Shown: piece by piece, positions 10,101 through 20,400 of the stretch
How positions within the stretch are numbered: position 1 is the stretch's first letter
Layout of the letters: every line of letters starts with the position of its first letter
From: Phytophthora quininea
Lineage: Eukaryota; Oomycota; Peronosporomycetes; Peronosporales; Peronosporaceae
Assembly (NCBI GenBank): GCA_011947345.1
Contig: JAAVTG010000738.1
Location: forward strand, 19,191 to 83,190
Length of the DNA: 64,000 nt
Direction: 5' to 3'
Made by a program: the position numbers and the translations under genes
The notes under the pieces: generated by a model
What the model was told of the DNA's origin: nothing
The model's database searches: none
The model's input: the letters and a program-made list of their open reading frames with translations, nothing else

Positions 10101-12778
10101 TTCTCAACAGAGCCAATCGGCGTCACCTCCTCCGTGCCGCTCGTGGTAACAACCACAATCGGAGGTTGTTTCTGGTGGTTAATAGGAATCTCCGCAATTG
10201 CTCCAGTCGGGTAGTCAATAACTTTAACAGTCTTTTCCTCTTCCTCGCCCGTTTGATCCGTAATGTTGACCTCTACCTGACCGTTTACCACGTTATCCGA
10301 GATGATAGCAACTTCATAACCTCTATCGGGTCGTCCACCGATATTTTCAGCGAGACCGAGGTCACTATCAGACCCCGACATTTCACCCGTACTAGGCAAC
10401 GGAACCTCCTCGGTCGTGCCGTCCGGCTTCGGGATCACCACCTGCGGTCCATCGGGGGTATCCACGACGGGAATAGTCTGCTGGGTCTCGCTTCCGCTCG
10501 GGTCCGTGATCGTCACAGACACTTCGTTGTCCACGGGAGGGCTCTGAATGTTTACCTCCTCGGGTCCGTCCGCGGTTTCCACCACCAGTGTGGGTTGGCC
10601 CCCAGACCCGGTCGCGCTTTGTTGGCCGGAAGCGTTCGGCAGCGGAACCTCCTCGGTCGTGCCGTCCGGCTTCGGGATCACCACCTGCGGTCCATCGGGG
10701 GTATCCACGACGGGAATAGTCTGCTGGGTCTCGCTTCCGCTCGGGTCCGTGATCGTCACAGACACTTCGTTGTCCACGGGAGGGCTCTGAATGTTTACCT
10801 CCTCGGGTCCGTCCGCGGTTTCCACCACCAGTGTGGGTTGGCCCCCAGACCCGGTCGCGCTTTGTTGGCCGGAAGCGTTCGGCAGCGGAACCTCCTCGGT
10901 CGTGCCGTCCGGCTTCGGGATCACCACCTGCGGTCCATCGGGGGTATCCACGACGGGAATAGTCTGCTGGGTCTCGCTTCCGCTCGGGTCCGTGATCGTC
11001 ACAGACACTTCGTTGTCCACGGGAGGGCTCTGAATGTTTACCTCCTCGGGTCCGTCCGCGGTTTCCACCACCAGTGTGGGTTGGCCCCCAGACCCGGTCG
11101 CGCTTTGTTGGCCGGAAGCGTTCGGCAGCGGAACCTCCTCGGTCGTGCCGTCCGGCTTCGGGATCACCACCTGCGGTCCATCGGGGGTATCCACGACGGG
11201 AATAGTCTGCTGGGTCTCGCTTCCGCTCGGGTCCGTGATCGTCACAGACACTTCGTTGTCCACGGGAGGGCTCTGAATGTTTACCTCCTCGGGTCCGTCC
11301 GCGGTTTCCACCACCAGTGTGGGTTGGCCCCCAGACCCGGTCGCGCTTTGTTGGCCGGAAGCGTTCGGCAGCGGAACCTCCTCGGTCGTGCCGTCCGGCT
11401 TCGGGATCACCACCTGCGGTCCATCGGGGTATCCACGACGGGAATAGTCTGCTGGGTCTCGCTTCCGCTCGGGTCCGTGATCGTCACAGACACTTCGTTG
11501 TCCACGGGAGGGCTCTGAATGTTTACCTCCTCGGGTCCGTCCGCGGTTTCCACCACTAGCGTGGGATGTTGCGTAATCGCTGATTCGCTGGTGTTCTCAG
11601 TTTGTGGATTTAAAGCACTTGATTCTGGTGCAGCCTCCTCAATATGAGGTAATGTTGCGGTCGCCGTTGAACCAGCACTAGTTTCGATCTTCAGTTGAGG
11701 CTCACCTCCAGGGGTTTCCACTACAGTAGCATCGGCTTCTCGGACGTCACCATTTTGGCCTTCAATCGTCACAGGCTGTACTCCATCCGACGGCGGGCCC
11801 AGCGGGGTCACCTTCGCCTCCCCGTCAGCTGTGCTCACAGTAATAGCATCGTTTTCTTGAACCACAGGAGCTTGCTTAAGAGTTGGTGAGGGTGGCTCAG
11901 TAGCCGGAACATCAATTGTAGTGGTGCCCCCGCTAGGAGTATCGACCTCTGCCTGAGGGCCTTCCGGGGTATCCACAACCGGAACTGTTTGCTGTGTCAC
12001 GTTTCCGTTGGGAGACGTGATTTCAACCTGCGCCTCGCCATTGGTCGGCGGACTCACAATGCTCACGGTCTCAGTGCCTTGCGGAGTCGGCACTTCGACC
12101 GGCGGAGGCGTCGTGGACGGATACTTGTCGAAGAATTTCTGTGGGATTTCGATCGGTGTATCAAAGCACCAGACTTCGAGCATGTAGTAGAGCTCATTGA
12201 TATGCGCGAGATCGAAGGTCATCTTGCGCTTCTTGGTCTTCATACATACAAAGCAACGATCAAGTTAGCAACTCATGGACTTCTTTGCCTCTTGTGAGAA
12301 CCTACCGGGATCATGGCCTTCTGGACGCACGCCGTGTCGCTCTTAATTTTGCCGTTGAGCTGGTCGTTCAGGTCGTCCTTGACTTCCTGGGGAGATCCGA
12401 ATTGGCAATGTTTTGCCGGTCCTCATCCCACACGCGGTTGAGCGCGGCCATGTACTCGCTGTACGACACGCTGCCGTCTTCGTTGCTATCCAGTTCGTCG
12501 AAAGTCGGGTAGTACACGTCTCCCATATCTTGAACAAAGTCCGGTGTCTCCAAGCTGGCGGCCATTTGCTGAGTTGCCGGCAGTGTCGACACGGTTGAAG
12601 TCGCCGACTGGAACGCGGCGTACCCGACCACGGCCGACGCAGCGACCACGGTCAACGAAACTGCGGCAGCTACCAAACGTTTCTTCTGCCGATGACGCAC
12701 ATTGGGACGGTCCGGGGCCGCTACCCGTCGGATGAACCTCGTCTCTTCGTTCTCAGTGCCATAGGTGGGGGACTTCAT
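1196..12778 (-). CDS. Giant tandem-repeat single-pass membrane protein with EF-hand (about 3,818 aa)
   Basis: Three exons: 12778-12306, 12237-1361 and 1300-1196 (introns 68 and 60 nt). The ATG at 12778 (MKSPTYGTENEE) precedes a basic stretch (RHRQKK) and one hydrophobic segment (about residues 35-57, LVAAAVSLTVVAASAVV), so a type II signal anchor is likely. An EF-hand loop follows (DSNEDGSVSYSEY). The rest is cysteine-free, acidic, beta-prone repeats: five 81-residue units (PDGPQVVIPKPDGTTEEVP), then nine full 303-residue units and one shortened unit, each built of about 75-residue modules (GTEEVTPIGSVENDKVEVEI). A unique C-terminus (MTKEEFQKEI..., then a Tyr/Trp-rich last exon) ends at TGA 1198-1196. 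Two single-base losses in G4 runs (12389-12392 and 11426-11429) break the frame; restoring them makes every exon length fit. It may be an extracellular repeat scaffold or adhesin-like protein, by inference only. I recognise no named family. Confidence 0.7.
1519..10166 (-). repeat. Coding macrosatellite: 909-bp units (9 full, 1 shortened)
   Basis: The same landmark recurs at 2289, 3198, 4107, 5016, 5925, 6834, 7743 and 8652 (exactly 909 bp apart), then at 9126 (474 bp) and 10035 (909 bp). Each 909-bp unit encodes 303 residues made of four related modules (A-D) and a linker ending near GEQSAANNEEQ. Adjacent units look essentially identical at the base level, so the array is recently homogenised. 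The unit at about 8652-9126 is an A/C hybrid that lost two modules. Copy number may be mis-assembled. Confidence 0.92.
10390..11570 (-). repeat. Coding minisatellite: 243-bp units (about 5 copies)
   Basis: Units start every 243 bp (landmarks at 10548, 10791, 11034 and 11277, plus a diverged copy near 11520). Each encodes 81 residues with PDGTTEEVPLP and GQPTLVVETADGPEEV. Copies are near identical except that the one at 11421-11430 has G4 where the others have G5. This array lies N-terminal to the 909-bp array in the same protein and shares its beta-module style. Confidence 0.9.
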
Positions 12779-13254
12779 GGCGCTGAAAGGAACTGCGCTC
12801 GACAGCAACAAACAGGGAGTGGGTCAAGGCGCTGGCGCCGCTGGCGGAGAAAGATATCGCATCCAAGAGCCATCATGAGACCCGTCGAGCGCGAAAGATC
12901 TGCGATGGACGGTCGAGACCGACCAGGCTCTGGAAGGTCACCATGATGCGAATTCTTTATAATTTTGTACAACCATGATCCGCAAAAGTATAGACGGATC
13001 ATGCGCCATGATTTGTGAGGCAATGACACAGTCATTTTGATATGCTGATCAAAGGAGACCAAGTGCTGAGACCAAGGGCAAGACTTCCCCCGGCAACTCG
13101 ATTCATTTTGCGTTACTCACTTGCTCGTTGGCTAGACGCGGCTGCTTGTGAGGCCATTTCAAGACTGGTACAAGACGCCCAGGACTGAACGAATAAGACT
13201 GACTGCGCTCCAAATACTTTGTCCATTGTGTCATTGACCAGTTCCATACGTCGA
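12779..13254. promoter_or_regulatory. Divergent intergenic region between repeat gene and PDZ/TTC39 gene
   Basis: These 476 bp separate two divergent start codons and carry no convincing ORF. The region must hold both promoters. Its centre is more A/T-rich (around 12950-13020) and contains the inverted repeat listed separately. I saw no clear initiator for either gene. Confidence 0.55.
12974..13003. promoter_or_regulatory. Perfect 9-bp inverted repeat in the divergent promoter
   Basis: CATGATCCG at 12974-12982 and its exact reverse complement CGGATCATG at 12995-13003 are separated by 12 nt. A further CATGAT occurs at 13007-13012. The layout is what a dimeric DNA-binding protein would use, but no factor can be named. 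It could also be chance. Confidence 0.4.
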
Positions 13255-15418
13255 ATGACCTCCGTCGTTGGGTTTGGAGAGTATGATGCGGTGGTACCCT
13301 TCGACGGCGTGAGCCTCTCTAGAGAGTTATTCAGTCGGGAGTATGTGGTGCAAAGTGCAAATCAAGATTGTTTGCAGAGTGCAGTAACTTCCGAGCGTTG
13401 GAGAGGACTGGCAAGAGTTCATACTGGGCATGTGGTGGTCCAAATCAATGGCGTGTCTGTCCGGGGATTATCCTGGCGGGAATTCAACGCGTTGTGGCAG
13501 CAGGGGCTCCAGCATCAACCGGTGGAGTTCGCTGTGTTCGCTTTCGGGACCGCAAGCGAGCAGAGTGCGAGGTGGAGATGCAGAAGGACTGGACAGGCTC
13601 AGCTGCAGAGTTTTCGCTGGTGCAGGACGAAAGGGAATTGCAAACGAAACTACGCCATGTCCACACATTGATTTGGAGTCATCAGCTCACAGAGGCGTAT
13701 GCAGTTCTGCACGCCTTGCCGGTTGGGAGCGACCCCATGGCGTGTTTGCTGGGGGTCGAGTTGGAGGTGGTGCGAGTATTGGTGTCTAATGACGCGCTGT
13801 ACTCGAAACAAGCGCTCCGTGCAGCGAGCCAGGCAGTGAATTGGCTCCAAACTTTGTACGAACTCCCGTCCTTGTCGTACTCGAGTCGGAAACGAATGAA
13901 GTTGGCTCTGGCCGAGGCGTTGTTTCTTTTATCGTTGTTGCGGCTCGGAGCGGACCAACGGTTAGCAGCTATTGCGACTGCGAGACGTTGTTCCTCGTTG
14001 TATGTGGAGCTCCGTGACAAGTTCTTGATCAGCTCACGCGCTTCGTCCAAGATCAAACGACTGTTGATGGTGGAGAGCGAGGTGCAAGATTTCTTGAACA
14101 GAATAAAGTTTGGGATGGCGGTGCTTCACGTGAGCGGGTCACTGGCTTTACAGGGCAGTCTCGAATGGGTGGCAGTGCTGATGAACGGAGCTTGCGACCC
14201 AAGCAGAGGGCTACAGTATTTATTGGACTGCAGCAGTGTTGCAGACGACGGTGCCAGTCATTTTCGATCCAATTGGGCGGCCTTAGCGTTGATGCACAGC
14301 TCAGCAGTGCTTCGACGCATGAGCCAGCAAGATTCAAAGTCCACCGCATCAATACCTCAATCGATTGCTAATAACCAAACCGCAGCTCTTCAACGGCATC
14401 CAAACTCACTGTTGTTCCACTGGAGTCGAGCCACGGCTTCCAGTTTCAAAGATGACCGGTTAAGCGAGCTCGAAGTCGCTCTGTCTCGAGCGTCTTCATG
14501 CCACGAGCGCGTCCACCTTGTGGGGTTCGATGTGGGCTATCGGTATTTTCTCAGTCGCGATTTTGATCGGTCGTCGGTGCATTTGATGCCCATCTGCAAA
14601 GCTGCTAGTGCCCCACCAAGATTGCGTGGACTTAGCAGTCTGTTCCTCGCGGTAGGATACCTAGTGTCTTGCACGGGAGATGTTACTCGAGATGCCAAAC
14701 TTGTCAACTCGGTCAGGCTGCTCTTGAGGTCTTCGCGACGGTTCTTATCACTCCGATTGGAATGCAATGGGGATGATGCTGAAGCTGCTTCCTTGTATGA
14801 ACGGTTGAAGGTCTTCATTGACGGCAGCGATGAGTACCTTTGCTATTTGCCATGGGAAATACTGTACGTCTTTTGCTACTCGACAAAAGTGTCGAGAACG
14901 ATGACTTCAAGAACGGACGCTGCGGATCGACGTCACCATCTCGATGCTCTTGATCGATTGAAGGGTTTATCCAACGGAAAGAAGGACCACGTAGAGCTTC
15001 ATCTCTTGCGTGCGATTGTCTCTTCAATCTGCACGAGCTCGACTCGTGCGAACAGGAACTACAGGAGGTCTGGGAGGCACTTCAGGCTCCAGGTCGCTGC
15101 CGATCGAATTCTGCGCTTAGTCGGTTGTTGAGCCAACGACCTGACTCTTCACCTCCAGGTTTTGTAGCCCCGGTCGCTTGGTTCTATCAACTGCGTGTCC
15201 TACTCGAGCGCAAGTGCTCGAAATCGACTGTGCTTTCGTCGGAAAATGATCCGGTGGCCTCACCACGTTCCAGCACGTCTAACACTGCAGAATTTGGTGG
15301 ATCAGTACAGCCATCATACTACGTTTACCACTACATCTACAACGGCAAGCTGCTGAGTCTGACAAAGCTCGTGGCTCGCTGCGCTGACGACAAGCTTAAC
15401 GTAGTAATGTACAACTAA
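13255..15418 (+). CDS. PDZ domain fused to TTC39/IML2-like TPR protein (about 721 aa)
   Basis: The ATG at 13255 opens a PDZ-like domain (about residues 10-105, with HTGHVVVQINGVSVRGLSW near the core). It is followed by an alpha-helical region resembling the IML2/TTC39 family: pairs of helices such as LIWSHQLTEAYAVL, FGMAVLHVSGSLALQGSLEW and DPSRGLQYLLDC. TTC39/IML2 proteins are TPR-like outer-membrane or lipid-droplet associated proteins in other eukaryotes. Two single-base losses break the frame (near 13538, after the PDZ core, and near 15010). With both restored the length is exactly 722 codons and the C-terminus (YVYHYIYNGKLLSL) continues to the stop at 15418. It is divergent from the repeat gene and convergent with the IQ gene, with only 24 bp between stops. 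The PDZ call is firmer than the TTC39 call. Confidence 0.62.
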
Positions 15419-15442
15419 ACAAAACTTATTTACTACATGTGT

Positions 15443-17074
15443 CTAAGGAGCAGGATCAGCGTCCTCTTGAGTACCTCGGCGGGTCTTCCAGGTGAAGCGC
15501 TTCGTGAAAGCAGGCTTGGCCACTGACGGAGCCGCAAACATACCGAAGCGAGACTTTTGGGAGTTCTGCTGCGCCGGTGGGGAGAAGACGACTGTTTCGT
15601 CCATGTCATCCTCCATCGACTTGGCGCTGCTGGTGTTACTCGTCGGAGCTGACAGTTTTCGGTTGATCATGCCTGCGACAGAGCTCAAAGTGCCTGAACG
15701 CGGTTTCTTGGGCTCGTCATCCTCGACGGATGACGGAGAACTGGACTGCTTGCTTGAACGACGGGAGATCTTGCTCAACACACTGGCTGCGCGCCACCGG
15801 CTTCCACTCTTTTGCGGGTCTCATTCTGGTCGTCGATGTCGCTCGTGTTTTGCGCTGACAGCGGCGAGTCGCTGAACGAGCTGCCGCGGTCGCTGTCTGT
15901 GTCAAAGTACTTGGGATCGTCTCGGATTTCGTCAAGATCGTTCAGACTTTGCTGGTCAGAGTCGGCCTTCTGGGCTTTATCGGCCTTCTCCGCGTAAGAG
16001 TCATCCCGAGAGCGGGTAGCCTCAGCCTCGGGCGACTTGAATACGTCAGAACCCGTAAAGGAGTCTTCACGCTCTTGGAAGACATCGCCGTAAGAATCGC
16101 CCCGTGACCGTGACACGTCGGCATACGAATCTCCTCGTGATCGAGTGTCATCAGCGTATGAATCCCCGCGCGACCGAGTGTCCTCGACGTACGAGTCATC
16201 GCGCGATCGGAATACGTCACTGAAAGAATCACCGCCCGACCGGGTCGCATCAGCGTCCGCATAGGAATCAGCACTAAGCCTAGAAGCGTAGCTTCCTTGA
16301 GGTGACCCCGACGTGAACGATGGCTGCTGGAAGTAAGACCCCGAGCGGACAGACGATTGTCTATCGAAGTCTGAGATGTTGCTAGTACGTTCTTTTTCAA
16401 TCTCAGCGACGACTGAAGGTGAAGAAACATCTTCGGACACAGACTCCGGGGCTGGAGAGATGTCGAAGGTCAGGTCGTCTTCGTTCACATGCTCCAGCTT
16501 GCTGGGGTCGGTTGACTGTACAGGCTTAAAGTCCTCGATCGCGTCCATGAAACTGTCGCTGCTTGCATCGCTGTGGTTATCCGCATGCGAATGTCCTTCG
16601 TGAGAAGGGGTGCGAACGAAAAGGCCAGCGTACTACTTGAAAACAGCGAATTGCCATGGGATCTTCGCGAAGACGGACTCAGCTCAGTTTCTGCTTTCAA
16701 CGCCACCGGTACGGGGTCATGCGCATCCGCAGCAAAGGGAGATTCCACAAAGCTCGGGGCGTCTTCATACTCCGAGTCGTCATCACTGTCGTCACTTGAA
16801 AAAGCCGAAAATCTGCCAGTTTGACTCAGCAGCTGCAGTTCAGACAACGAAGGTTGCCTCCTAACGACGGGCTCATCTTTCCTTTTCGTCATGTCGGAGC
16901 TCTTCGCTACCACAATCGTTCCATCAACCTGTTGTTCGGCAAAACCATCAGCTTTACTCTTCTCCTGCTCACGCGCGGACCGCAGTTCGTCCACTTCCTT
17001 GGTCGCCATCACCGATCGCCACTGGCTCTGCAGACGCACCGCCGCAGCGTTCTCCTGCTCGGCCTTCTCGCTCT

Positions 17075-17105
<31 letters not shown>

Positions 17106-17458
17106 TGCAGCGGCCTCAGCTTCAGCCTTGGCAAGCGCGTCGGCCTGTGCAGCCTTCTCCTGCTCACGCGCGGACCGCAGTTCGTCCACTTCCTTGGTCG
17201 CCATCACCGATCGCCACTGGCTCTGCAGACGCACCGCCGCAGCGTTCTCCTGCTCGGCCTTCTCGCTCTCGGCGGCGGCGGCGGCGGCGGCGGCTGCAGC
17301 GGCCTCAGCTTCAGCCTTGGCAAGCGCGTCGGCCTGTGCAGCCTTCTCCTGCTCACGCGCGGACCGCAGTTCGTCCACTTCCTTGGTCGCCATCACCGAT
17401 CGCCACTGGCTCTGCAGACGCACCGCCGCAGCGTTCTCCTGCTCGGCCTTCTCGCTCT

Positions 17459-17489
<31 letters not shown>

Positions 17490-20400
17490 TGCAGCGGCCT
17501 CAGCTTCAGCCTTGGCAAGCGCGTCGGCCTGTGCAGCCTTCTCCTGCTCACGCGCGGACCGCAGTTCGTCCACTTCCTTGGTCGCCATCACCGATCGCCA
17601 CTGGCTCTGCAGACGCACCGCCGCAGCGTTCTCCTGCTCGGCCTTCTCGCTCTCGGCGGCGGCGGCGGCGGCGGCGGCTGCAGCGGCCTCAGCTTCAGCC
17701 TTGGCAAGCGCGTCGGCCTGTGCAGCCTTCTCCTGCTCACGCGCGGACCGCAGTTCGTCCACTTCCTTGGTCGCCATCACCGATCGCCACTGGCTCTGCA
17801 GACGCACCGCCGCAGCGTTCTCCTGCTCGGCCTTCTCGCTCGGCGGCGGCGGCGGCGGCGGCGGCTGCAGCGGCCTCAGCTTCAGCCTTGGCAAGCGCGT
17901 CGGCCTGTGCAGCCTTCTCCTGCTCACGCGCGGACCGCAGTTCGTCCACTTCCTTGGTCGCCATCACCGATCGCCACTGGCTCTGCAGACGCACCGCCGC
18001 AGCGTTCTCCTGCTCGGCCTTCTCGCTCTCGGCGGCGGCGGCGGCGGCGGCGGCTGCAGCGGCCTCAGCTTCAGCCTTGGCAAGCGCGTCGGCCTGTGCA
18101 GCCTTCTCCTGCTCACGCGCGGACCGCAGTTCGTCCACTTCCTTGGTCGCCATCACCGATCGCCACTGGCTCTGCAGACGCACCGCCGCAGCGTTCTCCT
18201 GCTCGGCCTTCTCGCTCTCGGCGGCGGCGGCGGCGGCGGCGGCTGCAGCGGCCTCAGCTTCAGCCTTGGCAAGCGCGTCGGCCTGTGCAGCCTTCTCCTG
18301 CTCACGCGCGGACCGCAGTTCGTCCACTTCCTTGGTCGCCATCACCGATCGCCACTGGCTCTGCAGACGCACCGCCGCAGCGTTCTCCTGCTCGGCCTTC
18401 TCGCTCTCGGCGGCGGCGGCGGCGGCGGCGGCTGCAGCGGCCTCAGCTTCAGCCTTGGCAAGCGCGTCGGCCTGTGCAGCCTTCTCCTGCTCACGCGCGG
18501 ACCGCAGTTCGTCCACTTCCTTGGTCGCCATCACCGATCGCCACTGGCTCTGCAGACGCACCGCCGCAGCGTTCTCCTGCTCGGCCTTCTCGCTCTCGGC
18601 GGCGGCGGCGGCGGCGGCTGCAGCGGCCTCAGCTTCAGCCTTGGCAAGCGCGTCGGCCTGTGCAGCCTTCTCCTGCTCACGCGCGGACCGCAGTTCGTCC
18701 ACTTCCTTGGTCGCCATCACCGATCGCCACTGGCTCTGCAGACGCACCGCCGCAGCGTTCTCCTGCTCGGCCTTCTCGCTCTCGGCGGCGGCGGCGGCGG
18801 CGGCGGCGGCTGCAGCGGCCTCAGCTTCAGCCTTGGCAAGCGCGTCGGCCTGTGCAGCCTTCTCCTGCTCACGCGCGGACCGCAGTTCGTCCACTTCCTT
18901 GGTCGCCATCACCGATCGCCACTGGCTCTGCAGACGCACCGCCGCAGCGTTCTCCTGCTCGGCCTTCTCGCTCTCGGCGGCGGCGGCGGCGGCGGCGGCT
19001 GCAGCGGCCTCAGCTTCAGCCTTGGCAAGCGCGTCGACCTGTGCAGCCTTCTCCTGCTCACGCGCGGACCGCAGTTCGTCCACTTCCTTGGTCGCCATCA
19101 CCGATCGCCACTGGCTCTGCAGACGCACCGCCGCAGCGTTCTCCTGCTCGGCCTTCTCGCTCTCGGCGGCGGCGGCGGCTGCAGCGGCCTCAGCTTCAGC
19201 CTTGGCAAGCGCGTCGGCCTGTGCAGCCTTCTCCTGCTCACGCGCGGACCGCAGTTCGTCCACTTCCTTGGTCGCCATCACCGATCGCCACTGGCTCTGC
19301 AGACGCACCGCCGCAGCGTTCTCCTGCTCGGCCTTCTCGCTCTCGGCGGCGGCGGCGGCGGCGGCTGCAGCGGCCTCAGCTTCAGCCTTGGCAAGCGCGT
19401 CGACCTGTGCAGCCTTCTCCTGCTCACGCGCGGACCGCAGTTCGTCCACTTCCTTGGTCGCCATCACCGATCGCCACTGGCTCTGCAGACGCACCGCCGC
19501 AGCGTTCTCCTGCTCGGCCTTCTCGCTCTCGGCGGCGGCGGCGGCTGCAGCGGCCTCAGCTTCAGCCTTGGCAAGCGCGTCGGCCTGTGCAGCCTTCTCC
19601 TGCTCACGCGCGGACCGCAGTTCGTCCACTTCCTTGGTCGCCATCACCGATCGCCACTGGCTCTGCAGACGCACCGCCGCAGCGTTCTCCTGCTCGGCCG
19701 TTCGAATATCGTGTTGTTTTCGTAGGTGTACTACACGTGTCCGCGCCATTACTCCACGCCAACGACTCTGAATGCGAGTAGCTGTGAGGTTTTCAATCAT
19801 GGAGAGTTGGGCTTGTACTTCTGCGATGGCTTCTGCTCGCAAAATGGTCACGTCGAATCGAGCTTTAGCTCCACGCCATTGGCTTTGCAGTTTAATCGCC
19901 ATAGCGTTCTGTAGCTTGGATTTGGCAGCAGCCTCGACAAATTGGCGAGTCTCTTTTTCAGCACGTAGTCTGGAAACCTCAGACCGAGCCACAGATGCAC
20001 GCCACTGACCTTGAATTTTTGTCGCCATTGACTCCTCGAGTTCTTTCCGCTCAAAGGCCTCTACTTCTGCCTCTGCTCGTAATCGAGAGAGAGCAGCACG
20101 AGCAACAGATTGACGCCAAGCACATTGGAGGCAGACTATAGCGTGAAGCTTGGCTTGATGGTGTACTCGGGCCGCTCGAGATCGAAACATTGACTGAATC
20201 CTGCTCGCAGCTGCATGTTCATCACGAAGTTGAGCCGCTTGCAGTCTCGCTTGTTTACCTGCCAACATTCGAACGACGAAGCTTTGAATCTCGTGCACAG
20301 CTTCAATTTGTTTGCTGTAGGCCGCTTGGGCTTTCCGTCTGCGCACCACAGACTGAAGAAGAATCGCAGCAGCTTTTCGAACAGCAATTTCAGTCTGGTA

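Noticed and set aside
1397..11559. Plus-strand open frames (70-450 residues) repeated every 909 or 243 bp
   Set aside because: They repeat with the coding units on the other strand and have no conserved domain; they are antisense shadows of the giant repeat gene.
1519..11570. CRISPR array
   Set aside because: The repeats are 243 and 909 bp long, head-to-tail with no spacers, and lie inside a long coding frame of a eukaryotic gene.
16821..19781. Plus-strand open frames of 870-990 residues across the IQ-repeat region
   Set aside because: They are mirror frames of the minus-strand repeats. Unit lengths are multiples of three and the sequence is GC-rich, so all frames stay open. The translated products are GGGGG or RRRRR repeats without starts, splice sites or domains.
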